Shown: in pieces, positions 16,187 through 24,409 of the stretch
How the letters are laid out: every line of letters begins with the position of its first letter
How positions within the stretch are numbered: the first letter of the stretch is position 1
Assembly (NCBI RefSeq): GCF_003946395.1
Contig: NZ_RHNZ01000023.1
Location: 1-36,955, forward strand
Direction: 5' to 3'
From: Levilactobacillus fuyuanensis
GTDB taxonomy: Bacteria > Bacillota > Bacilli > Lactobacillales > Lactobacillaceae
DNA: 36,955 nucleotides
The notes under the pieces: generated by a model
Seen by the model: only the letters and a program-made list of their open reading frames with translations
Databases searched by the model: none
What the model was told of the DNA's origin: nothing
Position numbers and translations under genes: made by a program

Positions 16187-16317
16187 GTTTTATTTTAATA
16201 AATTTAGTTTTATACATAGTTTATCCATTTAAAATTCGCTTACATCCCTGATTTAAAGGGAAACGCCAAAAAAAATATACATTTTCGTTGAATAAGTGAA
16301 TTTTATAAGCTTAGTAA

Positions 16318-16346
16318 TTGAACGAATGGGAAGTAAGTGCTAACAT
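16318..16346 (+). promoter_or_regulatory. Candidate yebC promoter
   Basis: TTGAAC (16318-16323), a 17-bp spacer and TAACAT (16341-16346) precede the yebC start by about 55 bases. Other AT-rich -10-like hexamers nearby make this tentative. Confidence 0.45.
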
Positions 16347-16401
16347 GTATAGTGTCTGTTTTATACGGATATCTATAAAATTTAAGAAAAGAGGAGTTAC
16401 G

Positions 16402-17139
16402 ATGTCAGGACATTCTAAATGGCATAACATCCAGGGCCGGAAAAATGCTCAGGATGCAAAGCGTGGAAAAATCTTCCAAAAAATCTCACGTGATTTGTAC
16501 CAAGCTGCAAAAGCAGGTGGTCCTGATCCCGACGGTAACCCTCAACTTCGTTTGGAAATGGACAAGGCGCGGGCAGCTAACATGCCTAAAGACAACATCA
16601 AGCGGGCTTTAGATAAAGCTTCTGGTCTTGGTGGCGCCAAGTTCGAAGAAATTACCTACGAAGGTTACGGTCCAGCTGGGACGGCGATCATGGTTGCTGC
16701 TTTAACGGACAATAAGAACCGGACGGCTGCGGCTGTTCGTTCTGCCTTCACGCACCATGGCGGCTCACTTGGTGCAGCGGGTTCCGTTTCATACATGTTT
16801 GATCGGAAAGGTTACATTGTAATCTTGCGCGACGGTCTTGACACGGATGAAGATACGATGTTGATGGATGCACTTGATGCCGGGGCGGACGACATGGAAA
16901 CCACGGATGAAGAATTCAAGATTTACACGGATGCTTCAAGTGAAATTGCAGCACGTAATGCTTTACAAGACAAAGGCTACAAGTTGGACACTGCCGAAGT
17001 TCGGATGTTCCCTCAAAACACGACTGAAGTACCAGAAGCCAAGGCTTCTCAATACCAAGGTCTGATTGAAGAACTGGAAGACAACGACGATGTTTCCGAT
17101 ATTTATGAAGCCGCAGTCTTACCTGAAGGCGTTGAATAA
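16402..17139 (+). CDS. yebC: YebC/PmpR family protein
   Basis: This 245-residue protein belongs to the YebC/TACO1 family. The N-terminus [22 protein letters not shown] is the family hallmark, followed by [14 protein letters not shown] and [19 protein letters not shown]. Members have been described both as DNA-binding transcription regulators and, more recently, as ribosome-associated factors that help translation of proline stretches. The second role would suit a housekeeping gene of this kind. The ATG at 16402 has GAGGAG 7 bases upstream; a longer frame starting at 16318 lacks a ribosome binding site and the family N-terminus. It is monocistronic, with its own terminator. Confidence 0.95.
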   Translation: MSGHSKWHNIQGRKNAQDAKRGKIFQKISRDLYQAAKAGGPDPDGNPQLRLEMDKARAANMPKDNIKRALDKASGLGGAKFEEITYEGYGPAGTAIMVAALTDNKNRTAAAVRSAFTHHGGSLGAAGSVSYMFDRKGYIVILRDGLDTDEDTMLMDALDAGADDMETTDEEFKIYTDASSEIAARNALQDKGYKLDTAEVRMFPQNTTEVPEAKASQYQGLIEELEDNDDVSDIYEAAVLPEGVE

Positions 17140-17169
17140 ACGTTTTTAGCCAAATAATTTGAGTCGATG

Positions 17170-17206
17170 AACCCGTTACCAGGCTTTGCTTGGTAGCGGG
17201 TTTTTG
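17170..17206 (+). terminator. Terminator of yebC
   Basis: A 12-bp stem (17170-17181 with 17191-17202) around GGCTTTGCT, then TTTTT. Confidence 0.9.
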
Positions 17207-17303
17207 TGTATCGTGGTAAAAAATAATCTTGCATTCTGAATGGGGGACGGGTAAACTCCATAAATGTGGCTGAAGGGTGAGCCATATTTTTTTAAAGCAT
17301 ATG

Positions 17304-17396
17304 CAACATGCCATATACTAATTTATTCATTGTCGAATTAGAAATGTAGCATCATTGCACTATAATACAACATGCCATATACATTTTACGGCATGT
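17304..17396 (+). promoter_or_regulatory. Operator repeats and promoter of the YhgE/Pip gene
   Basis: The 15-mer CAACATGCCATATAC occurs at 17304-17318 and again at 17368-17382, 64 bp apart. The second copy sits right after the -10 TATAAT (17361-17366; weak -35 TTAGAA at 17338). It also forms an inverted repeat, ACATGCC (17370-17376) with GGCATGT (17390-17396). This geometry suits a dimeric repressor, for example a TetR-type protein, covering the transcription start. No such regulator is encoded nearby. Confidence 0.5.
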
Positions 17397-17411
17397 GGAG
17401 GAGTGTTGAGG

Positions 17412-20400
17412 ATGAAACGTATCAAACATAAGTATCTGATGGGCGGCGTGCTCACTGCGGGACTGGTGCTGCCAGTCATTTGCGCGGGGCTCGTGATCCA
17501 TTCGTTCTGGGATCCGTTTGGCCAGACGGCGAAGTTACCAGTCGCCGTGGTCAATGAGGATCAGCCCGTCACGTACCAGGGGAAACGCATGGCGGTCGGT
17601 CAGCAGGTCGTCAGTCAACTAAAACATAATCACGAATTGGGGTGGCGGTTCCTTTCTGCGCGGGAGGCCGCCGCGGGAATGAAGCATAACCGCTACTATA
17701 CGGTCGTCACGATTCCCAAGAACTTCTCACAGCGTGCAACCACGGTGACCGAGCGTCACCCCCAACAGATGAAATTAAATTATGCCACCAATGACTCGCT
17801 CAGCTATATTGGCGAGATCATCAGCGAAACGGGGGCTTCGCAACTGAATGCAGCCGTGAAGCGCGCCGTGACTAAGGCCTATGCACTGAGCATGTTCCAA
17901 CAGATCAAGACGAGCGGCCAGGGCTTCCAAAAGGCAGCGAAGGGCGCAACTCAGCTGAAGGATGGGACTGTGACGTTGGCTGATGGGATGAATACGTATA
18001 CGACGGGCGTGACCAAGGTCAAGGATGGCCTCTTACGGTTGTCGACCAAGGTTCAGCAGCTACCGACTGGCGTTAATCAGCTGGCAACCGGTGCTGATAA
18101 ATTATCGGCAGGACTCCAGACGTTACAAACAAAGACGCAACCCCTGGTGACTGGTGTAGCGCAATTGGATGGTGGCGCTGGTCAGCTCGCAAGTGGGTCA
18201 GGGCAGGTCACGACAGGACTCCAACAGCTCTCGGCCAAGACCGGCCCGCTGGCGTCTGGTGTGCACCGTTTGGCAACAGGATCTGGTCAAGTGACGGATG
18301 GTTTACAGCAAGTGTCCGGTAAAATCCAGCCACTCGTTGCGGGTGTCACGAAGCTGGACAACGGCTCGGCACAAGTCACGGCTGGTTTAGAGAAACTGAA
18401 CAGTAAGACTGGTGCTTTGGCATCCGGTGTGGTCAAGTTGGCCGATGGGAGTCAGGCATTAGCGGTTAGCACGACTCAGTACGTGAACGGTGTTTATCAG
18501 GTGCATACGGGCCTGCAGACGTTAGATACGAATGGTAAGACACTGGCGGCGTCGATACAGGCCTTAGCGGACGGTGCCTCTGGGTTGTCGACACAAGTCA
18601 CGACGGGGCAAGCGGGCATTACGAAATTGGGCGATTCGGTTAAGAAGTTAGCGACTGATTCCACTGCTGGTGCCACGACGCTTCAGACGAGTGGCGAGAA
18701 GCTTCAGACACAGTTAACGACGGATTTAGGTGAGTTAAGCACCGCTGTTGGTGGCACTTCAGCAACAACAGCGAAGGTTGCGACAATTCAGTCTAATTTA
18801 GACCGACTCGCTGGAGCATCGGCCACAGCTTCTAACGATGCAACGACTGAGGCGGCTGGCAAACTCAAAACAGCGGTTGCTCAGCTTGATTCTAGCAGTC
18901 AGTCTGGTAGCCAGGCGTCGGGAATGACCCAGACTCAAATCGATGCCAAGGTGGCTTCCGTTGCTAGTGCGACGAAAATGACGGCCGACCAGAAAGCGGC
19001 TATGACTTCGGCACTCGCAGGGGCGGGGCAAACGTCGGCTGCAAAGCCGACCTCATCTGCTAAAACGGCGGTTACTTCAGCGGCTAATGCGCTCGTCAAG
19101 GCGAGTGACACAACCACTTCTGAATCAGCAACCACCTCTCCGCAGACGGTAACCCGCCTGAAACGGGAGGTAGCGGATCTGGCCGATTCGGTACCGGCTG
19201 GTCAGGGTACCACAGCCGCGGCTGCATTACAAAAGGTTTTGGCGGATGCCACCGCGTTAAAGGTCTACTTTGGTCAGGTCACTGCGGCCATGGGCAAACA
19301 AAATGCGGCCCTTAGTCAACTCAATGGTGCGGTTACAGGCAATGATGATTCATTGGCCAAAAAGTATGCCGCATTAGTTGACGGTAGCCAGAAGTTGTCG
19401 ACGAGTTTGGCGGAAGCTAATGGTAAAGTCCCTGAGTTCACGACGGGTATCGGCAAGTTGCTGGCTGGAAGCAATCAGTTGACCACTAACGGCCCAGCTC
19501 TCGTTACGGGAACGGCACAATTGGCGGCTGGTACGCGCCAACTCAACGATCAGGTGCCGGCGCTGGTTACCGGCGTGAGTGAGCTAACCGTTGGCTCTAA
19601 GCAAGTCTCCGGGGGGATGCACCAATTATCTGGGCAGTTACCGGCCCTGACTGGTGGCGTCACGCGCCTTGTCAACGGCTCGCTTCAAGTCACGAACGGA
19701 CTAGACTTACTCAATGGGCAACTGCCAGCCTTAACCGGCGGAATCGGCCAACTTGTTGCGGGTTCTGGTCAGGTGACGACTGGATCACAGCAGTTAGCCG
19801 GGGGCTTGTCGCAGTTGAATGGGCAAGTTCCGGCCTTAGTAGCGGGGGTTCCTCAGCTTGCCAGTGGGGGCAGTCAGCTCTCGGGTGGCTTGCAAACGCT
19901 GAACCAACAAGCACCACAGTTGGTAGCCGGAGTTAGTCAGTTAACGACCGGTGCTCAGCAGTTGGCCGCAAATTCACCGAAGCTAACGGCTGGTGCCCAA
20001 CAGCTCAAGGCAGGTAATGGTAAGCTAGCCGCTGCACTTCAGGGTGGAGCGGACAAGGTTCAAGCAACGCCACTGACTAGTCGGACGGCGGCAATGTTTG
20101 CTTCGCCATCGACACTGACCCATCAACGTTTCAGCTATGTGCCAAACTTCGGGCACGCGATTGCTCCGTTCGTGGTGGCCATGCTGACGTTCCTGGGGCT
20201 GACGGCGCTGGTGGCTTGGTTTGACTACCGTAAGCAACTGCAGACACCACGCCAACTGGCGAACTTGACCGGCTGGGTTCTCTTGCAGTCACTGATTACC
20301 AGCGCGGGGATGGCCATGATGCTTCACGCCGCCCAACCATGGACGTTTATGAGCTTGACCGGGTTGTTTGCTCTCGCCATTCTGGTGGTAGAACTAGTTC

Positions 20401-20708
20401 TGCGACTCTTCATGGGCCGTCTGGCTGTCCTAGTCGTGGGTGCGCTGTTCTTCCTCCAACTCTGCGTGGCAAATGGCATCTTCCCAGTGCAAACGGTGAA
20501 GACGCTCTACGCACCGTTGGCGAAGTTCCTACCGATGACCTACGCCAACCTGGGCTTGACCCAGGCCCTGAGCGGAACGGGCATTAGCAGTTCGGTTCTG
20601 ACCATGGGAATCAGTGCTGCTGTGGTGATCATTATACTAGGGGCCGGATTGATTGGTCTGAAATTAATGAACCTGAAAAACCTTGTAGTGCGTGAAAGTC
20701 AGGAATAA
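17412..20708 (+). CDS. YhgE/Pip family membrane protein (phage infection protein type)
   Basis: This 1098-residue envelope protein has a single N-terminal helix (about 8-27), then the family domain (KLPVAVVNEDQPVTYQGK, then VGQQVVSQLKHNHELGW). A very long extracellular region built of LxxG-type repeats follows (QLATGADKLSAGLQTL, QLAAGTRQLNDQVPAL and many more). Near residues 430-630 it is interrupted by a Ser/Thr/Ala-rich insert. About five membrane helices lie at the C-terminus (roughly 910-1085). In Lactococcus the relative Pip is needed for infection by c2-type phages. The family has ABC-2-like membrane ends, but a transport role is unproven. The ATG at 17412 has GGAGG upstream; a longer frame from 17355 lies over the operator. 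It is monocistronic. The phage link is a family inference. Confidence 0.88.
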   Translation: MKRIKHKYLMGGVLTAGLVLPVICAGLVIHSFWDPFGQTAKLPVAVVNEDQPVTYQGKRMAVGQQVVSQLKHNHELGWRFLSAREAAAGMKHNRYYTVVTIPKNFSQRATTVTERHPQQMKLNYATNDSLSYIGEIISETGASQLNAAVKRAVTKAYALSMFQQIKTSGQGFQKAAKGATQLKDGTVTLADGMNTYTTGVTKVKDGLLRLSTKVQQLPTGVNQLATGADKLSAGLQTLQTKTQPLVTGVAQLDGGAGQLASGSGQVTTGLQQLSAKTGPLASGVHRLATGSGQVTDGLQQVSGKIQPLVAGVTKLDNGSAQVTAGLEKLNSKTGALASGVVKLADGSQALAVSTTQYVNGVYQVHTGLQTLDTNGKTLAASIQALADGASGLSTQVTTGQAGITKLGDSVKKLATDSTAGATTLQTSGEKLQTQLTTDLGELSTAVGGTSATTAKVATIQSNLDRLAGASATASNDATTEAAGKLKTAVAQLDSSSQSGSQASGMTQTQIDAKVASVASATKMTADQKAAMTSALAGAGQTSAAKPTSSAKTAVTSAANALVKASDTTTSESATTSPQTVTRLKREVADLADSVPAGQGTTAAAALQKVLADATALKVYFGQVTAAMGKQNAALSQLNGAVTGNDDSLAKKYAALVDGSQKLSTSLAEANGKVPEFTTGIGKLLAGSNQLTTNGPALVTGTAQLAAGTRQLNDQVPALVTGVSELTVGSKQVSGGMHQLSGQLPALTGGVTRLVNGSLQVTNGLDLLNGQLPALTGGIGQLVAGSGQVTTGSQQLAGGLSQLNGQVPALVAGVPQLASGGSQLSGGLQTLNQQAPQLVAGVSQLTTGAQQLAANSPKLTAGAQQLKAGNGKLAAALQGGADKVQATPLTSRTAAMFASPSTLTHQRFSYVPNFGHAIAPFVVAMLTFLGLTALVAWFDYRKQLQTPRQLANLTGWVLLQSLITSAGMAMMLHAAQPWTFMSLTGLFALAILVVELVLRLFMGRLAVLVVGALFFLQLCVANGIFPVQTVKTLYAPLAKFLPMTYANLGLTQALSGTGISSSVLTMGISAAVVIIILGAGLIGLKLMNLKNLVVRESQE

Positions 20709-20723
20709 TAGGAAGATTTACTG

Positions 20724-20762
20724 AAATCTACGTCATCTTAGCGGATGCGTAGATTTTTTTTG
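20724..20762 (+). terminator. Terminator of the YhgE/Pip gene
   Basis: AAATCTACG pairs with CGTAGATTT, and CATC with GATG inside, around a short loop, followed by T8. Confidence 0.9.
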
Positions 20763-20786
20763 CAAATAAAAAATATATTTCGGTAC

Positions 20787-20798
20787 TTTTTACGTAGT
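20787..20798 (+). promoter_or_regulatory. Possible competence sigma-factor box before comGA
   Basis: TTTTTACGTAGT resembles the T-tract plus TACGAATA box used by ComX-type sigma factors in streptococci, with differences in the last bases. It lies 20 bp before the comGA ATG. No conventional promoter with good -35 and -10 was found here. Confidence 0.3.
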
Positions 20799-20817
20799 TA
20801 GTTAGAAAGGGCAGGAG

Positions 20818-21789
20818 ATGGGTGACGTGATTCAAAAAATGATTACGGAATTATTGGTGGTAGCACGGACACGACGAGTCAGTGATATTTACGTTTTGCC
20901 ACAGCAGACGGGGTATCAGATTAGACTGCGGCAGTTGGGGGCGGTAATGACCTGGCGGCGGGTGACTACTCAGTTGGGCCGTCAATTGATTACCTATTTT
21001 AAATTTCAGGCGAATATGGCAGTCAGTGAAAATCGTCGGCCACAAGTGGGAGCGATGACCTGGCCGGGCCCACCTGAGCCCGTGGAACTGCGTTTCTCAA
21101 CGGTCGGCGACTATGTGGGGCGTGAATCGCTGGTCATTCGGGTGATTTATCCCTACCATACTGGACAGATGGCCTATCTGGATAGGACGCAGCCGGCCCT
21201 GCTTCGACAGTTGGCCCAGCGCCGAGGCCTATTGCTCTTCGCGGGGCCAACCGGTTCAGGGAAGACCACGACGATGTATACGATTGCGCGGGAGTTGGCG
21301 GCCACGGTCCTCACGATTGAAGATCCCGTCGAAATCAAGGAGGCGGATTTTATTCAGCTGCAGGTCAATGAGGCTGCGGGGATGGATTACGAAGCCCTGG
21401 TCAAAGTGGGATTGCGGCACCGACCGGATGTTTTTATTATTGGTGAAATCAGGGATATGGTGACGGCTCAGGCGGCTGTTCGGGCGGCGTTGAGTGGTCA
21501 TCTAGTTCTGACCACCGTTCACGCGCAGAGTGCCAGCGGTGCCATCCCCCGACTGACGGAGCTGGGGGTGCCGTTAGCACAACTGCGGCAAGTGTTGACG
21601 GGGAGCTGTTATCAGCGCTTGATTCCGCGGCTTCAGGATGGTCCGGCCGTGCTACTCGACATTTTGGCTGGTGACCATCTTTGGCAGGCAGCGAAGACAA
21701 CTACAGAAAGGTGGCGACGGACGCTTGAAGAAGCAGGTAAGGAACACGCGATTTCAATGGCAACGGCCCAAAAATTTCGGGAAGGGTAG
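20818..21789 (+). CDS. comGA: Competence pilus assembly ATPase ComGA
   Basis: This 323-residue traffic ATPase of the GspE/PilB type powers assembly of the competence pseudopilus that draws DNA to the cell surface. Walker A is GPTGSGKT (143-150), an Asp box follows (TIEDPVEIK), Walker B is IIGEIRD (207-213), and the His box is LTTVHAQS (231-238). It is short compared with PilB, as is normal for ComGA. ATG 20818 is supported by AGAAAGG (20804-20810); GTG 20827 with GCAGGAG is possible. It is the first of seven overlapping com genes, and comGB starts inside it. Confidence 0.95.
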   Translation: MGDVIQKMITELLVVARTRRVSDIYVLPQQTGYQIRLRQLGAVMTWRRVTTQLGRQLITYFKFQANMAVSENRRPQVGAMTWPGPPEPVELRFSTVGDYVGRESLVIRVIYPYHTGQMAYLDRTQPALLRQLAQRRGLLLFAGPTGSGKTTTMYTIARELAATVLTIEDPVEIKEADFIQLQVNEAAGMDYEALVKVGLRHRPDVFIIGEIRDMVTAQAAVRAALSGHLVLTTVHAQSASGAIPRLTELGVPLAQLRQVLTGSCYQRLIPRLQDGPAVLLDILAGDHLWQAAKTTTERWRRTLEEAGKEHAISMATAQKFREG

Positions 21790-22777
21790 GTGGTCCTTAA
21801 CGCAACAACAGCAATTCTGTCAGCTCTTGGCGGATCAACTCGCAAGTGGTTTTTCACTTCGGCAGGCGGTGAGCTTTAGCCAGACAGCCAATAGTGGTTT
21901 GCCGCGTGACGTGGCAGAGATTGAGGCACAATTATTGGTGGGAGCAGACTTTGTGCCCTGTCTGGCGCCGTACTTACAAGCCAACGTGTACTTTCAGCTG
22001 CAATTGACGGCGACCTATGGGGAGCTTGCCACGGCGCTTCAACGCGTGGCGACATTACTCCGATTGATGGCGACACAACGCAAACGGCTCCATCAGCTTT
22101 TGCTGTATCCGGTGGGCTTACTGATTGGGATGGTGTTGCTTTTACTCACCTTAAAGGTAGGTATCTTACCACAATTACAGCAGGAGATTGCCGCACAACC
22201 GGCGCCAGCTCTATCCTGGCGGCACTATGCAGAGATGGGCGGTGGACTGGTCATAATTGGTGGTATCGTGCTGATGTGGCGTTGGTGGCGGCAGCAAACG
22301 TCGTTGCATCTCGCCACCTGGTATTTACGCGTACCCGTGATTGGTCGTATCTTTCGGGCTTATTACGCCTACTACCTGACGGCTAATCTCAGCCAACTCG
22401 TAGCGAGTGGATTGAGCGTCAAACAAATGGTGGTGGTCTTACGCCAATTGCCACAGGTGGCACTACTAGCGCAACTGGCGATTGTACTCGAACAGCAACT
22501 TCAATCCGGCCACTCACCGGTGGGCTGGTTGCGACAACAGGCCTATATTCCGCCACAGTTAGTCGTACTATTGCAGAAGGGGAGTACACAGCCGCAATTG
22601 GCTCGCGAGTTGGAAGCCTATAGCCATCTGCGGTATCAGGAGCTGGTTCGTTTGACGGAGCGCGGACTGGCCATGGTGCAACCCATCTTACTGACGGTGG
22701 TGGCCCTTCTAATCGTCGGGGCCTACCTGAGTCTATTGCTACCCATGTATGCCAACCTGCAGGGGGTCACGCCATGA
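21725..22777 (+). CDS. comGB: Competence pilus membrane platform ComGB
   Basis: This inner-membrane GspF-type platform protein of the competence pseudopilus has 350 residues if TTG 21725 is used (GGTGG upstream). The open frame extends back to 21638, but the extra residues do not look like family sequence. The family start is recognised as SLTQQQQFCQLLADQLASGFSLRQAV. Three membrane helices are visible (LLLYPVGLLIGMVLLLLTL, GGGLVIIGGIVLMW, and at the C-terminus PILLTVVALLIVGAYLSLLL). The second GspF repeat is seen in YLTANLSQLVASGLSVKQ. It overlaps comGA by 65 bp and comGC by ATGA. Confidence 0.9.
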   Translation: MKKQVRNTRFQWQRPKNFGKGRWSLTQQQQFCQLLADQLASGFSLRQAVSFSQTANSGLPRDVAEIEAQLLVGADFVPCLAPYLQANVYFQLQLTATYGELATALQRVATLLRLMATQRKRLHQLLLYPVGLLIGMVLLLLTLKVGILPQLQQEIAAQPAPALSWRHYAEMGGGLVIIGGIVLMWRWWRQQTSLHLATWYLRVPVIGRIFRAYYAYYLTANLSQLVASGLSVKQMVVVLRQLPQVALLAQLAIVLEQQLQSGHSPVGWLRQQAYIPPQLVVLLQKGSTQPQLARELEAYSHLRYQELVRLTERGLAMVQPILLTVVALLIVGAYLSLLLPMYANLQGVTP

Positions 22778-23079
22778 GCAAGCGGCACGGGTTTACGCTG
22801 GTTGAAATGACAATCGTGCTGTTTATCATTTCGCTGTTAGTTCTAATTATTCTCCCAAATCTAAATGGCCAGCGGCATCACGCGCAGAGCATTCACCAGC
22901 ATGCGATGGAAACGGTCGTTCAGGGCCAGGTGACGGCGTATCTGGATGATCATCAGACGGCAACCCACGTGACCTATGCCGCACTAGAATCTGGGCGATA
23001 TCTCACGTCACAGCAGGTCAAGCAGGCGCAACGAGAGGGGATTAAGATTCACGATGAGCGGTCGGACGATGGCTCGTGA
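22774..23079 (+). CDS. comGC: Major competence pseudopilin ComGC
   Basis: This 101-residue prepilin has the short basic leader MSKRHG, a type IV cleavage site before FTLVEM, and the hydrophobic assembly helix TIVLFIISLLVLIILPNL. It needs a prepilin peptidase (ComC), which is not in the window. It begins at an ATGA overlap with comGB. The length is typical of ComGC. Confidence 0.93.
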   Translation: MSKRHGFTLVEMTIVLFIISLLVLIILPNLNGQRHHAQSIHQHAMETVVQGQVTAYLDDHQTATHVTYAALESGRYLTSQQVKQAQREGIKIHDERSDDGS

Positions 23080-23539
23080 CCGCCACGGTTTTACCCTCTA
23101 TGAGACGCTGGTGGTTTTACTGATTGTGGCGAGTCTGACCGTACTCGTGGGTTTTCAGGCGGTTGCCCAACGGCGGGCCGCAGCGGAACAGGCCTTTTGG
23201 CCCGCTTGGCAACAATTGTGGACGGCAGGTCGCCAGGTGGCGATTGCCCGAGATGAGACGGTCGGCATCTTTATTGACCGTGGAACGGGAGAGGTTAAGC
23301 TGACTCTTGGACAGTCTCGTCGGGTCTTTCGTCGACTGAAGCCGCCACCCGGTCTGCACTGGGTCGATGGGCGAACTGGGTGGGGAATCACGCCGCAGGG
23401 GCATGCGGATGCCTTTACCATGGAGTGGTATAGTACGACGCATCATGTATGGTGGTATCAGACATTTCAGTTAGGAGGCGCATTAATCTATGTTGAAGCA
23501 ACCAAGACGCGGCGACCACAACGGGTGGCTGCTTCCTGA
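23069..23539 (+). CDS. comGD: Minor pseudopilin ComGD
   Basis: This prepilin-like protein has the leader MARDRHG, cleavage before FTLYETLVVL and a hydrophobic helix to about residue 30. With ATG 23069 it has 156 residues; ATG 23054 would add MSGRT. Both overlap the end of comGC. The C-terminal region has Trp- and Tyr-rich beta sequence (TMEWYSTTHHVWWYQ). By position and motif it is ComGD of the competence pseudopilus. Confidence 0.85.
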   Translation: MARDRHGFTLYETLVVLLIVASLTVLVGFQAVAQRRAAAEQAFWPAWQQLWTAGRQVAIARDETVGIFIDRGTGEVKLTLGQSRRVFRRLKPPPGLHWVDGRTGWGITPQGHADAFTMEWYSTTHHVWWYQTFQLGGALIYVEATKTRRPQRVAAS

Positions 23540-23696
23540 CGCCTTATTGGCGTTGGGAATCGTTGCCCTAACGATTGGTCTGGCACGGCAGACACTGACG
23601 GTGACCCAGTATGGGGAGCGCGTACGGACGACGCAACTCCAGCAGGCCCGTGACCGACGCGATCGAGCTTTACTCGATTGGGCGGCTAATCAATGA
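23490..23696 (+). CDS. comGE: Small minor pseudopilin ComGE
   Basis: This 68-residue protein in the ComGE position begins inside comGD. Its ribosome binding site is TTAGGAGG (23471-23478). It has the basic start MLKQPRRGDHN, then GWLLPDALLALGIVALTIGLA. This keeps the hydrophobic assembly helix and a Gly before it, but has no standard FTLxE box. The short length and missing Glu-5 motif are notable, but the helix and context support ComGE. Confidence 0.75.
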   Translation: MLKQPRRGDHNGWLLPDALLALGIVALTIGLARQTLTVTQYGERVRTTQLQQARDRRDRALLDWAANQ

Positions 23697-24121
23697 GGCG
23701 ACGAGCAGGGTTTACGCTGATTGAGGCGTTACTAGCCTTAGGTATTGCAGCGGGGATGTTCACACTGGCCAGTGGGGTGGATCGAGTTTTATTGCGGCCG
23801 CTCCGCCGGGACCCAGTGGCGTGGTACCAGATGGTCCGAGTCCTTGAACAACCTGGCCGGTATCGGGTCACTGGCGTCGAGGGACAGCAATTGAATTTGC
23901 AGGATCAACAAAAACAAGTGACGCGAGCGGTCTGGGTCGATAGCAAACACGTGTTACGGCTAACGAATGATAAGCATCAGGGCTACTACCCTTTATTACG
24001 ACGAGTGGAGGCCGTGCACTGGCACCTCACCAAATATCCAGGCCTGGTGCGCCTGAATCTAAAGCAGGAGCGATTACCTTGGCAAACGACGATTCTCGAT
24101 TTACGCGGCGGGGATTCTTGA
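23693..24121 (+). CDS. comGF: Minor pseudopilin ComGF
   Basis: This 142-residue prepilin-like protein has the leader MRRRAG and cleavage before FTLIEALLALGIAAGMFTLA. The rest is soluble, with ComGF-like length and a beta-rich C-terminus. It starts at an ATGA overlap with comGE. It is required with the other minor pilins for transformation in related bacteria. Confidence 0.85.
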   Translation: MRRRAGFTLIEALLALGIAAGMFTLASGVDRVLLRPLRRDPVAWYQMVRVLEQPGRYRVTGVEGQQLNLQDQQKQVTRAVWVDSKHVLRLTNDKHQGYYPLLRRVEAVHWHLTKYPGLVRLNLKQERLPWQTTILDLRGGDS

Positions 24122-24339
24122 CGTTGTGGGCGCTCTTTTTCTTAGCGAGTGTTAGTCTGGTCTTGATTTTAGTCATGGCTGGTCAATCGGCGCGCGAGCA
24201 GTCGACTCATCAACTCATTAAAGACTACAATCGTTCGACTTCACAACTGAATCGGACCGTTAGATCACCCCAACAAGCGTCAAAACCACGTCTCAGAACG
24301 GTAAAACCCGCAGATTCGCGACAAAGATTGCTTGAATAA
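24079..24339 (+). CDS. comGG: ComGG-like competence protein
   Basis: This 86-residue protein starts with TTG at 24079, which has AGGAG 8 bases upstream and lies inside comGF. One hydrophobic helix (FLTLWALFFLASVSLVLILVMAG) follows a basic start; the rest is short and polar. Position and topology fit ComGG, the last gene of the operon. Sequence similarity alone would not identify it. No clear terminator follows before the methyltransferase gene. Confidence 0.7.
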   Translation: MANDDSRFTRRGFLTLWALFFLASVSLVLILVMAGQSAREQSTHQLIKDYNRSTSQLNRTVRSPQQASKPRLRTVKPADSRQRLLE

Positions 24340-24409
24340 CAGCTGAAAAATCGGTAGTATAGATAACGGATATGTTGTGTCATGCAATTTCACAAGGAGG
24401 CGAAGCGTA

